The position numbers were made by a program, and so were the translations under genes. Below, one piece after another: positions 30,234 through 41,210 of a DNA stretch of 64,000 nt. The first letter of the stretch is position 1; the number at the start of each line of letters is the position of its first letter. The notes below the pieces were generated by a model. It searched no databases and was not told the origin of the DNA. It saw only the letters and a list, made by a program, of their open reading frames with translations. The DNA comes from Sporothrix humicola (lineage: Eukaryota; Ascomycota; Sordariomycetes; Ophiostomatales; Ophiostomataceae), in NCBI GenBank assembly GCA_021396245.1, contig WNYE01000006.1, positions 434,001-498,000 on the forward strand, given 5' to 3'.

Positions 30234-31676
30234 ATGGCAGACACCACAGGCACGGCGATTGAGATGGACGAGGAGGAGCTCGCGCTCGATCGCCAGATCA
30301 AGGCGCTAGAGCGCAAGGCCAAACTGCGCAAACGGCTGCGCGAACTCAAAGACGCGGAGGCCGCAGAGGAGGAGGATCTTTCTGAGAGCCACATGGGCAA
30401 CCCGATTGCGGACGACACCGAGCATCACGTCCTCGGATCCAACCCTCAGCAGCTAATCCAGATTGACGAGCCGGAGCCAACCACGCCAAAGTCGAGCAAC
30501 GCTTTCGACCCGGACCGCCCGTTTGCGCTCCGACCAGCTCCGTCGCCACGAGCGGGAAAAGGCTCATCTTCCACAGGTGCAAATGCCGGCACCAGCCCTT
30601 CTGCAAGCGTACCTCGCCCCCTGGTTGTCTACAAGGCCAAGTCGGGCAGCCCGGATTTCCTGACAGTGCGAATGTTTGGCATGCTGGGGTACGCCGAAAC
30701 GCCCATCGACAAAGGATCCGGGGCGCGGCGGCCGACGACGCATGCGGTCGGCGTGTCGATCCAGGCGGCGCTCGAGCCGACGTTTTACTTTGTCGACGAC
30801 CAGTGGCAGACGACGGTCAGCAACGACATGCAGTGCACGTGCTCGTACAGCTTGACGGCCATAAAACGCGACGCGGGCCCGCTCCTTTTCCAGCCGCAGC
30901 ACACGGAGCATGCCTACCAGGTATTTAATTTGGCCATGACCGTGTCGGCCGTCTTTGCGGGCATCGACTCGAAGCGCGTGGCGCTGGGCCAGCGGCAGGT
31001 TGGCGTGCGCGACGGCGAGGGCCGGGTCGTCGTAAAAGACCTAGAGGACCCGGTCGTGCTGGCGCCAAAGCCGCACCCGTCCTCGCAGAACCGGCAGAGC
31101 TTGTGGTGGACGAGCCCGCAAGACGAGGAGAACGACGGACGGATCAAGGGCAACCGGACTTCTGCTGGACAGCTGCCGCCGTGGAAGAGGCAGTCCCTGA
31201 GGGAGCACACCTTTTCGGGTCTGCGGTTCAAGAAGAAGGACAGGGGCAAAGGCAAGAAGGGAGATGGCGCGGGGACAACACTGGATGCTATGTCAATGCC
31301 ATCTATACCATCGTTGGCAACGCCCATGATACCGCCACTGGTACCTCGTCAATCATCGTCGTCATCATCGTCGGCGCCATTGTCACCTCCTCTGGCGTCC
31401 CCAAGGTTGCCGCAAACACCCTCTGCATCTGCAGCATTGGCGGCAGCCCCGAAATCACCTGCGTCGGCAGCGTTCCCGGCACTGATTCCGCGGGCCACGA
31501 CGCCGACTCGCGAAACAGCAAAGAAACCCGCCGATCTCAACTACATCCACCTCCGCGTCGAGCTGTTGGCCGACCTGGGCAATGGCGAATGGATCAGGGT
31601 GGCCCTTCGCAAGTCGGGCCAGTTGATTGTGCGCAGCGGAGGTCCAATCAGTCCAGACAAGTGGAGTACAAAGTAA
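30234..31676 (+). CDS. Hypothetical protein with N-terminal coiled coil and disordered Ser/Pro-rich tail
   Basis: A single-exon gene of 480 residues with a good start context (caaaATGg). Residues about 10-48 are a charged, probably coiled-coil segment (LDRQIKALERKAKLRKRLRE). A structured core spans about 125-280 (VYKAKSGSPDFLTVRMFGML, PTFYFVDDQWQTTV, AYQVFNLAMTVSAVF). The region 290-450 is basic then Ser/Pro/Ala-rich and probably disordered (KKKDRGKGKKGDG). The end is again ordered (LNYIHLRVELLADLGNGEWI, RKSGQLIVRSGG). No membrane segment or signal peptide is seen. I do not recognise the family. G/C-ending codons throughout and the length make the coding call firm. Confidence 0.75.
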   Translation: MADTTGTAIEMDEEELALDRQIKALERKAKLRKRLRELKDAEAAEEEDLSESHMGNPIADDTEHHVLGSNPQQLIQIDEPEPTTPKSSNAFDPDRPFALRPAPSPRAGKGSSSTGANAGTSPSASVPRPLVVYKAKSGSPDFLTVRMFGMLGYAETPIDKGSGARRPTTHAVGVSIQAALEPTFYFVDDQWQTTVSNDMQCTCSYSLTAIKRDAGPLLFQPQHTEHAYQVFNLAMTVSAVFAGIDSKRVALGQRQVGVRDGEGRVVVKDLEDPVVLAPKPHPSSQNRQSLWWTSPQDEENDGRIKGNRTSAGQLPPWKRQSLREHTFSGLRFKKKDRGKGKKGDGAGTTLDAMSMPSIPSLATPMIPPLVPRQSSSSSSSAPLSPPLASPRLPQTPSASAALAAAPKSPASAAFPALIPRATTPTRETAKKPADLNYIHLRVELLADLGNGEWIRVALRKSGQLIVRSGGPISPDKWSTK

Positions 31677-31887
31677 GGTCGCACGAGATGAGGTAGTGAT
31701 GAGGTATAACAATAATAACAACCAATGAAAATAAACGTTGCTTGACTAAACTTGCTAAAATAAAATGGAAAATGCGTCCTGCTAACGTACAGTCTGGTCA
31801 TTCTAGTCTATGTGATGTGAAGTGGGTCTGTGTTTGTAGTGCGTTGTAGATGTGATAAATCATACCGCCCTTTGTGTTTCTCCTGTC

Positions 31888-33490
31888 TCACAGCGGCGTA
31901 GCTTTGATGGGCAGCTCAATGGGGTTGCAGTTGAAGCGCTCGTGATAGCGCAGAACATAGTCTGGGTCGGGCAGCTGCCAGTCAAAGGCGAGAACGAGAG
32001 CGGCAATGCAGATGCTGAGCTCCATGTAGGCCAGGTTGCGGCCGATACAGGCGCGAGGACCCATGCTGAACGGCACGACATAGTCCTTGAGGTTCTGGCG
32101 CTCCTGGTCGGTGTAGTCCTTGTTGTCGGCCAGCCAGCGCTCGGGGATGTAGGCACAGGCGTCGCGGAAGAGGGTCTCGTTGCGGTGCAGACTCCAGGTC
32201 TGGCCAGAGACAGTGATGCCCGCAGGGATGTGTTCTCCGTCAATGGTTGTCGGCTCAGTTGTCAGACGGGGTGCGCCGGTGCCGAGTGGTGCATGAAGGC
32301 GGAACGACTCGTCGAGGCAAGCACGGAGGTAGAGGACGTGTTGGAGAGTCTCGTAGTCGGCAATGACCGTACCGGCAGGCAGGCTTTCCTTCAAGATCCG
32401 ACGAAGCTTCTCCTGCTTGTCGCGGTTGCGGGCCAAAAAGTAGACCGTGTTGGTGAGGGCCGACTGCGTGGTGTCGTTGCCGGCGTTGAGCATGACGGCG
32501 CTCTCGGCGACGATTTCGTCCATTTGCATGGGGTCAGGACGTTTGGAGGAAGCGGTGACGGGCAGATGCGAGAACAGATCCGGCTCGGCAGGTGGCTTTG
32601 CGAGACGCTGGACGGCGAGGTAGCGGGCCATGCCCGTAAAGTTGTCGCCGCACTTGCTGCGGAAAGTCCACGACAGAAGCTGCCGCTTGAAGACGCCGTA
32701 CCAGAACGGAGTCAGGTGGCCCAAGAATACACTCCAGGCGGCACCAGTGTGGAACGTCTGCATGGCATGCACAGAGTGGACAGTGCCGTCGGCGTCCTGC
32801 GTGAAACAATCGTCGTCGCCGCGGTCCAGGAAGCCGTACGTCTGCGACCAAAAGATGTTGGTGATGGCGTCGTACGAAAACATGTTGAGCCATGGCCGGA
32901 CGTCGAAGATGCCATCAGTTGTCACCGTGAACCGGTCTTTCTCGGAAACCTTACCGCCCTGCGACTTGACCCGGATGGCCTTTACCAGCTTGTCGACAAT
33001 CGCCATCACCCGCGGTTCCATGGCCACAATCTGCTTGGCCGCAAAGACAAACGCCAGGTTTCGGCGCTTGCTGCGGTGGACGGCCCGGTCGGTCACGTCG
33101 GCCATGTTGGGGTTACCGCCGGCCTGGTTGTCGTAAAAGGCGTCCTTGATAATGGAAGTGCCGTGGCCGTAAATATCTCGAAAGGCGCGGGGTGTGGAAA
33201 AGGAAACGTGTTTGGGACCGAGACGGACAACGGGGCCGAGTTGTTTGTGTACACGGTCGACAGCCAGGTACTTGAGGCCAAAGTAGTTGTGGTACATCTG
33301 CCAAAGTGGCGTGTAGCCGGCGATGCTCGGTGCTGGGTATTTGCGGAGGCCATGGCGGTCGACAAAGTAGGCGACGATGGGGTAGATAATGGCAACGACG
33401 ACAAGTGCCGCGATGGCATATGGTATGTCTGCATGGTTAGGAAAATGTCACAAAACAATCAAAGGTTTACAACATACTTGTGACAATCAT
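31888..33490 (-). CDS. Cytochrome P450 monooxygenase
   Basis: The exons are 33490-33478 (13 nt) and 33428-31888 (minus), giving 517 residues, normal for a microsomal P450. The tiny first exon supplies MIVT. After the intron (gtatgt, cctaac, cag) comes the membrane anchor (AIAALVVVAIIYPIVAYFV) and a basic-Pro hinge (RKYPAPS). The I-helix motif AGNDTT is at about residues 320-325 and the K-helix ExxR at Glu378 and Arg381. The heme loop FSMGPRACIG carries the axial Cys465. All signature elements are intact, so the enzyme should be active at the ER with a P450 reductase. It has the look of the benzoate-4-monooxygenase/isotrichodermin-hydroxylase-like fungal P450s, but the substrate is not predictable. 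The nearest gene on this strand is the Zn2Cys6 regulator ending at 35116. Confidence 0.93.
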
Positions 33491-35115
33491 CTTGAGGTGT
33501 GAAGAAGATGTGATGAAAAATGCGAGGTGTGAGTGAAGGCAGCCAGATGGCCTTGCGGTTCAGAATGGTGACAACAGAATGGTAGAGTCGATTGCAGTAT
33601 GTTGTCAATATTCGTACGTTGAGGGTTTCCAACCGAGGATATATGGTCTCAAGGCAGTTGAGCCAGGTATAAAACTATTAAGTGCATTCAGCAGTCTAAG
33701 TAGAAAGGACCAAAACACATCCAAAGTCCAGGCCATCATCCTCCTTTATCTCTCGAGGGGAGAGGAAAATATGGTGTGTGTCATAGTATGAACCCCGCTG
33801 GCAACGGAGCGCGTGGATGAATCTCGGCTCGTAGATCCATTGGTGCGGCGCTGTGCAAGGCGAGTTCCGCCAGTATGGTCACATATTTGTTGGCCGTTTG
33901 GTATTGTCTGGCTTCCCATCGCTATGGTTGACGGACTGTCGGGCTTTCCGTATTAGTCAAGTGATCAGTCCAAAAACTACGCACATTTGAACACTTGGGT
34001 TCCCGCCATGTAGGCTCATCTCGGGCATCAGAATGCGGCGAACATCGCCCATCCAGAGCAGCGGGTCTCAACTCAAGTCAAACATCTGGCCTCTAGATCC
34101 GCAGTCATCCCACGGTCTCTCCATTCTATGGGTCTTCGAGTGTTGTTGCGAGAGATTAATTTTCAATTTAATTCCTGTCTTTTTACGTTTGTACCACATG
34201 GACATCCTCTTCCATCGTCTGCCCGATCATCGCTGTCAAAAGTACGGCGAACATCATCGGCGGGGATGTGCCAAGGGGTCAAGGAGTCTAGACCATCTCG
34301 ATGTCTGGGGGTGGGAGGCATGTCAAAGCGGGGATTCCATTTCTGCCATCCAAAGCCATGTCTTTCATTTTCATGTCAGCAGGGCGTGACTGATGGATGT
34401 GTGATGCTGGCTAGTGGTTGCATGTTTTGGGCATCGACGACGATTGCCAGATTGGGAAGTTCCCGGCGATGTCAACATGCATGCGCTTGTTTAGGTTTCA
34501 TTTCGAAAAGAAAACGCGGCGAGGAAAAACAAGACTACGAACAACGCCAGCGCTAACACTGACAAAAATACGACCATCAAAGGACTACATCCTACCCCAG
34601 ATTCGTCCTTTGTGTGCGGGGAAATGAGGAGAAGGGTGAAGGAACGAAAGGACAAGACGACAGGTCATCGAGGTGGATATGCACAAGAGTGAAAGAACGC
34701 CAAAAAACACGACATTTTCAGCATCCACAGCCAGACAGGCTATCCGCTAAGCGAGGCTTCTTTTTCGTTTATTTCGTTATATTTCATCTTTTGTCGAGCG
34801 ACATATGCCGATCCTTGCCATGCTTTGTCGTCAAACTCTGCTGCCTCGTGACAAAAGGAAAAAATATGACGGAGCATTGTTTGCATGCACTCCGCGCTCC
34901 GCACTCCACACTCCACTCGCCATGTGTTCTCGGAGACATGGCAGATTTCCTCAAAGGATCTAGACCATATCGCGTGTTGACGGTCTTGGACGTGATCTCG
35001 GCGAGAATCTTCTCGGGCACGTCACAACTCGCCGGATTTAGATGTAAGCAAACATGGTATTCTCGTCACATTATGTTACAAAACAGATCATACATCATCT
35101 ATCATACAACCCATT
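33491..35115. other. Intergenic, no gene seen
   Basis: The P450 promoter and the 3' flank of the regulator at 35116. Short frames on the plus strand (for example 34128-34556) lack motifs and codon bias. Confidence 0.5.
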
Positions 35116-36818
35116 CTAGTCAAGCCACGACCGGCTTTCGCCGCTCCAGATGCGCCTCAATTTTTGACAGCATGTCTCGTTGGGCCACTTGGTCTCGTGC
35201 ATAAAGTCTTGTAAAAAGTTGAGAAGGCGATTCTGGTCATCCTTGTTTGAGAACACTTGGCCGAGCCAGGAGATCAGAGCTGTTCCGTTGATGGTCGACC
35301 CAAAGGCAGGCGAGGCCATGGTGATGCCACACAAGATGCGAGTTGGGGTAAGGACTTCCGCCTCCATGTATCGACTGAGGGCCAGGACATTTGTTTGGGT
35401 ATCCTTGGCCGGTCTCCGGTACAGCCCAACCAGCACTTTGGCTCCGTAGTAGTACTGCCAGCCGACGACGTGCCATGTGCTGACGTATCGTAAAGTCGGA
35501 AACGGGTCGTCGGGGGCTTGGTAGCGGGCCCAGGGCTGGTATGTGTCGGGGATGCGCTCGTTCCACTGTGTGAGGAGGTGGTGGAGGTCTTCCAGCATGA
35601 CATCACGGGCTTCGTCGGCCAACGTGTGATCCCAGCAGATGGAGCAGGCCCGGGCGAACAGGTAGGTGGCACGGTTGGCCCAGGCCTCGTCCGAGACGGG
35701 AGCCAGAGAGCGTCCGTCGCCGTCAACATCGCCGTCTCCATCATCAATACCGAGGCCACCACACGCGATGTCCATGTCCACCTCCTCCATATCGCAGGGC
35801 TCTTCGTTGATCACGGCCATGCGTATACTCTGTCGTTTGTAGACCCAAAAGGCAACAGCACCGTCGAAAGCGTGGTCCGGGTTTCGGGCAAACAGAGACG
35901 AAGCGCCCATCAAATGGCACCTCATATCCTCTTGCATCTCCGAGAACTGCTCGGCCATTCTGAGGATAACGACTGTGGCCGACAGGACGTCGTCGGCTCC
36001 AGCATTCCCTGGTGCATCGTTTCTTGACGACAGTTTGGACAGTAACGCTTCAATGGCTCGACTCCCGTATAATTCACCCCGTTCCTTGTCCAGAGCACCC
36101 GTCAATGTTCGAATCCGTGCAGCATATGATAGGCAGGCCGAGAAGAGGACAGGATCGTGCAGTGCAAGTCGTGGCACCGTCTCGCTAAAGAAGGCTGTCG
36201 GCGAGACCACATCTAGCCATACACCCGTCTCCCGGATGTAAAACTCGAAAAGGACCGCGTCCTCTGGATTGGCGACAACATGCCGTGGCAGAGATACCGG
36301 TGACCATCGTGCAAGACGCGGTGCGCCTCCACCGCTGGACCGTGGACTAAGGCTGTGGCTGTGGCTGTTTCGATGTCGAGTCCGTTCGGGGGAATGGCTG
36401 CCGGCGTGGACGACAGCTGTCTGCGGTTGTGTTTGTGTCCGAGAAAGTGGACTGCTGGCCGGGCTCGCGCTTCGGGCTTCGCTGTCGGCCGGTGTGATGA
36501 GTATTGACGAGACGGCAATCGATGTGGACCGGCCATCAGTCGTTGTTTTGTCCGTGCCCCGGCTGCCCCGGACACGTTCCGTGTAGACACTCGGCTTCAC
36601 ACGGAGCACCGACCCGGCATACTCGCATCGCCGGGGCTGCCTTGACTTGCGACAGGCCGAGCAGGTGGGCACGACGCGATCGCATCGCAGGTGTCGTTCT
36701 CTGCAGGGGATGCTACAGCCGAGGCTGTGTTAGTATGTGAACTCCTCGTATTAGCAGACCAGTCAACTTACCACCCCGGCTTTCTTATTTTGGACGGTGT
36801 GTCGCCCTGTGGTGCCAT
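35116..36818 (-). CDS. Zn2Cys6 transcription factor
   Basis: The exons are 36818-36772 and 36712-35116 (minus), giving 547 residues. The intron (gtaagt, ctaac, tag) splits the codon of the first zinc-binding cysteine, so the binuclear cluster appears only after splicing. It runs C16-x2-C19-x6-C26-x6-C33-x2-C36-x8-C45 (CIPCRERHLRC then CSAC). The cluster begins 15 residues from the start. Residues about 60-130 are a Ser/Pro/Thr linker. The rest (LFEFYIRETGVWLDVVSPTA, FARACSICWDHTLADEA, YYYGAKVLVGLYRRP) is the helical middle-homology part typical of fungal-specific transcription factors. An Asp/Gly run (DDGDGDVDGDG) lies inside it. It should act in the nucleus; its targets are unknown, though the P450 to its left is a candidate by position only. 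Confidence 0.9.
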
Positions 36819-38534
36819 TGTAGTGGGCAGTTTGTTATCGTCTGACACTTATTCCTGTCTGGAACCGGAATATGCAGTCGTAATGTAAGCAGTTCGGCGA
36901 GTGATGCAGATGCGCAGATGCACAGATGGACGATAGCATCAAAAGCTCGGCGACATTTGCGTTTTGAGGCAGTGACGTACGCGGGGAAGCGATGATCAAA
37001 TATGGGAGGAATATTGAAGTAAACCGAAATAAAGTAAAATAACAAAAGACCGGCAGCTCATTGCCTTCCCTCAATTGACACTAAGAATCGAGGAAGTGGC
37101 ACGCGGGTCTGACACTCCGGGGCACCCCCGATGCTGGGGAAAGCCTAAAAGGCTAGCGGCTGTGGCCCGGTTCCTGAGTTTTGGTAGCCTGTGTTGGTCC
37201 TTGATTCCTTTCTTTCCACATGCTCTCAACTCTAGCGTTAGTACTGTTGCTTTGGAGTTTTATCGCCTACTGGCTTCTTGGCTGTGTTAGTGTCAAAGGG
37301 TCTGGTACTTGCTTTTCAAGGTTTAATTCAAAGTCCCGACTCTCGTCAACAATGTGCTTGCTCCTCGGTTCTTCTCGCATATCTCGAGAACCTCGTTTAG
37401 TCCACGGTTAATGCAAACCCGGGCTGCATGCATCCTACATAGAGGACGAAAACAAAATCAAAATATCCATAAAGTACGGAGCACAATCATGGCAATGACG
37501 TCCAGACTCCAAAACCGATGGATCCATGCATCGGCGGGCGGGGCGGCAGTCGGCACTAAGCCGGACTCGGCAATTGTCGGCGAGTTTTGTCCTCCAGTGC
37601 CTGTCGAGGCCCTGTCAAGTCCTACAACCGCCTGTGCAAGTGCCACGGCCGATCTTAGCGCACGGGTCCGTCGTTTTCACCCTCCTCCCCGTTCTTTAAA
37701 GTCTTAACTTTGCTGTCTTTTCTCGTGCGTTTTCCGTCGTGTTCCTGTCTCTCTTCGCCTTCTCTTCCCGTTTCCATCCCCACATTACAGGTTGGTGCCA
37801 CTGTACATGGCACAAGAGCGTCATCTGCCCCGGTGATGGTCCAGGCGATGGATTGCATGTGGACTACCTTTTCCAACTTTGTTTTTTCGTCTGTCTTCAG
37901 TCGCTTGGTACCTCCCCGTACTTTTCCCAGTTCTTGCCCCGTAATCGGCGGTGAGTCTACTTCTTGGTACGGCGAACTCTGGGGATGTCGTTAGCCTTGG
38001 TTGGTCTTTCGTCTGTGTTTTCTGTTTCGTCTAACCTTCTTTAAGAATAAAGTAATTATTCTTGTCTACTTCGTGCCTGCCATTGCCATCTACCCTCTTT
38101 CCTTTCTCCACCTTGGCATTTCGTTGGAGTCGATATGGGGAAAAGCTGTAAAAAATAGCGGAGAAAAAAAGAAACATCCACGCGAGGTCGTCGCTCAAAG
38201 CTTCAAGAAAATAAAATAAATTCAAAGATTGACAGGGGACAGTTCAAAAAGTACATTCTCTCGTTCATATTCATTCTCAAAACTGATTTTACCCCGGCAT
38301 CTCAGACATGCAGCACCGAAAATCAAGAATATAACAGCCTCGCATATCCTCCGTATCCTCTCCCGTTTCTCACCTTCTTCTCCCACCCTTCCCCAGATCT
38401 TCTTCTTCTCCATCCTCTCGGCTGTCTTTGACACTCTCTTGACCTCCACCTTCCTTCCGTCTCTGTCTTACCATCATCACTTTATTTTGCATTGCTCCAT
38501 CCTTACACTCCCCATTGACCTTCCTTCCTCCATC
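36819..38534. other. Intergenic region and leader of the sugar transporter gene
   Basis: No coding frame is supported. The last 200 bp before 38535 are rich in C/T (tctcccgtttctcaccttc, cttcttctcc), like other leaders in the window. They probably form the transcribed 5' leader of the transporter. Confidence 0.5.
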
Positions 38535-40216
38535 ATGCAGGAGAAGGTCTCCAGTGACGCCATTGAGCGCACAACGTCGAGCTCCGGCTCCGGCGAAGGC
38601 GGCGTCGTGTCGTCTGGAACGGCCGCTGCAGCGAACGCCTCGTCTCTCGTCCACATTGACGTCAATGCTCCGCGCAAGAGATACTTCTTTGGCGCCCAGG
38701 GCAAGAGCCTTGTGCGCGCCATCTCGGCCGCCGGCACTGTGGGCTTCCTGCTTTTCGGCTACGACCAGGGCGTGCTCGGCGGCATCAACACGTCCGAGGA
38801 TTTCCTCGACCAGTTCAACGATCCCTCTGACACGCTCCTCGGTACCATCAACGCCATCTACGAGTGGGTCCCCATTGTCTCCCATAAACATGCATATCAT
38901 CTTGGCTAACCTCTATTTTCAGAATCGGTTGTTTCGCGGGCGCCATCAGCGTCTTTATCGTTGGCGAGCGTCTCGGCCGCCGCAACTGTCTCTATGTCGG
39001 CGCTCTTCTCATGGCTATTGGTGCCATCCTCCAGGCCTCTTCTTTCAGCGTTGCCCAGATCATCGTCGGTCGTATCGTCTGCGGCTGGGGCAACGGATTC
39101 AACACGGCCACCACGCCTCTCTGGGTCAGCGAGCTGAGCCCGGCCAAGTCTCGTGGACGTCTCGTCGCCGCCGAAGGCACTCTGATTGCTTTCGGCATCG
39201 TCATCGCCTCCTACTTCAACATCGGCATGTACTTTGCCAGCGGCCCCGTCGTCTGGCGCGCGCCCATTGCCGCCCAGTTGATTTTCATTATCGTCCAGGT
39301 CGCCCTCACCGTCATCCTGCCCGAGTCGCCTCGCTGGCTCACCAAGCACGGCCGCCACCAGGAAGCCGTCGACATTCTGGCCCAGCTGCACGGCCACGAT
39401 GTGGCTCTCGACGACCCGGCCGTGGTCCAGACCAAGGGCGCCATCGACGAGGCCCTGGCCATGGAGCATGCCGGCGGCCCGTGGCGTCTCAGTGAAGCCT
39501 TCCAGAGCGGCCCGCTCAAGATCCGCCGCCGGTATCTGCTGGCCATTGGTCTCCAAGCCATGCAGCAATTGTCAGGGATCAATTTACTGGTTTACTACTT
39601 CCCTCACATTCTAACAACAAACCTCGGCATGTCGACCGAGACGGCCTTGCAGCTCGCCGCCGGCCTTTCCGTCACCTACTTTGTCTTCTCCTTGATCCCC
39701 CTCTTCTGGCTCGACCGCATGAGCCGACGCAAGCCGCTGATCGGCGGCGCCTTCGTGTGTGCCCTCTGCTTCTTGATCGCCGGCATCCTCCAGTCAAACC
39801 CCACCGATGCCCGCGTCAAGGCTTCGTTGGCCTTTTTCTTCTTGTACGAGGCCGTCTTTGGCATCGGCTGGCTTGCCATCCCCTGGCTCTACCCAGCCGA
39901 GATCATGCCCCTCCGCCACCGCACCCACTCGGCCGCCATTGCCACCGCCGCCGACTGGATCTTTAATTATATGATCGTCCAGATCACGCCCATCATGATC
40001 ACCAACATTAGCTGGCGCTCCTACCTCATCTTTTTTGTGCTCAACCTCGTCTTTGCCGTCACCATCTACCTCTTCTTTCCCGAGACCTCGGGCCGCTCTC
40101 TCGAGGAGATGGACTCCATGTTCATGGGCGACGGCGACCACGTCTTCATGGTCAACGGCAAGGGCCAACTGCGTCCGGCCTTCCGCAGCCAGTACTCCAA
40201 GGACGAGGAGAAGTAG
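38535..40216 (+). CDS. MFS sugar transporter
   Basis: The exons are 38535-38863 and 38923-40216, giving 540 residues, the normal length for the sugar-porter family with twelve membrane helices. Visible signatures are GYDQGVLGG in helix 1, RxGRR-type ERLGRR after helix 2, GRIVCGWGNGF, PESPRWL before the central loop, QQLSGINLLVYY in helix 7, and PAEIMPLRHRTHS with the final PETSGRSLEEMD. These define family 2.A.1.1, which moves hexoses, pentoses or related polyols across the plasma membrane. The N-terminal 60 residues are Ser/Gly-rich and cytosolic. The specific sugar is not deducible. The intron splits the Glu of IYE-IGCF. It converges on the secreted-protein gene that ends 128 bp away. Confidence 0.93.
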
Positions 40217-40343
40217 GGTCGAAGAAAATGTAGGGTAGATAATTGAATAGCATTATGTTGTTGATGACGAGAATACATTTTCTTTCTCCAATTGTTCAGT
40301 CTACGGCCCCTCCAAGTGAAAAACAAATACACGCAGCTGTCCC

Positions 40344-41210
40344 CTACTCTGATAGAATGCGCGGGCTGTAGTCCCCGTGACACATGCCAAAATCAGCATT
40401 TTGTGCGGCGCCGCTCTTTGCGACAAAGCCCGGCTGCCGGGCCTCGTCAAACTGCGTCTGGTTCCAAAACAGCTGTTTCATATTAGGGTATCCTTCCACC
40501 GGCTCCCACTGGAAGCCCATGAGGTGGACGGAGAGATCCGGTGCCCTCTTTTCGGTGCTGGGAACGGACGTCGGTGCCGGAGTGGCCGCCGACAACTTTA
40601 CCTCGTCCTCATACGCCTGTGTGATATTGTACCAAATGAAAATACCGTATGGCGTGTAGAAGCCCCATGTTGTCATGCCAGGGCCCATTGTCGCATTCGT
40701 GCCTTCCACAAAAGCAACAGGGGCAAAGGCGCCCGTAGACACATTGATGGCCAGGCTCGTATCGTAGAGGATCTTATATTCGTGGTCGACCGGTTTGGCA
40801 GGATGCATAGGAAACTTTGGGTTCGACGCAAGATTTGAGCCGACTATCCAACAGAAAATATGTTAGTGGGAAAACACCAGTGTATTCGTCGAATAAACAG
40901 TGGCCTTGTGTGAATGGAGAGTACGTACTGGTGAGAGGGAACACATCTTTGGCTGGAAAGTCGCCAAGGTCATTTGTTACGGATCCCTTCTCATCGACCG
41001 CGCGGTAAATCAGGCCTAGAAAGAGTAAGTAAGACAGCGCCCCTAAACCCTAGTTACAGTGTTATTCTGTAGCGGTTGCTCACCATCTGCATAAGTATTT
41101 GCGGTGCATTGCATGACCAGGTCGACGGCCGGCTCGGCCGCTGCGTGAGCAGTACTGGCGAGAGACAAAACAGCCGTCACAAAGACGGCGGACGTGATTG
41201 TAGATAGCAT
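40344..41210 (-). CDS. Small secreted glycoprotein, unrecognised
   Basis: The exons are 41210-41084, 41015-40929 and 40843-40344 (minus), giving 237 residues. The introns are gtgagc to tag and gtacgt to tag, both phase 1. The first 23 residues are a clear signal peptide (MLSTITSAVFVTAVLSLAST, then AHA). The mature chain has four N-glycosylation sequons (NVS, NAT, NIT, NQT). It also has a Gly/Trp/Tyr-rich core (TTWGFYTPYGIFIWYN), a Pro/Thr/Ser linker (PTSVPSTEKR) and only two cysteines. No enzyme motif is seen and I do not recognise the family. Low cysteine content argues against a classical disulfide-rich effector. It is probably an extracellular or wall protein. Confidence 0.75.

Noticed and set aside
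31852..33483. 543-codon open frame on the plus strand
   Set aside because: It is the exact antisense of the P450 gene, whose motifs and splice sites are complete; G/C-ending codons create long open antisense frames.
31888..41210. Secondary-metabolite gene cluster
   Set aside because: No backbone synthase is present, and the transporter is of the sugar-porter family.
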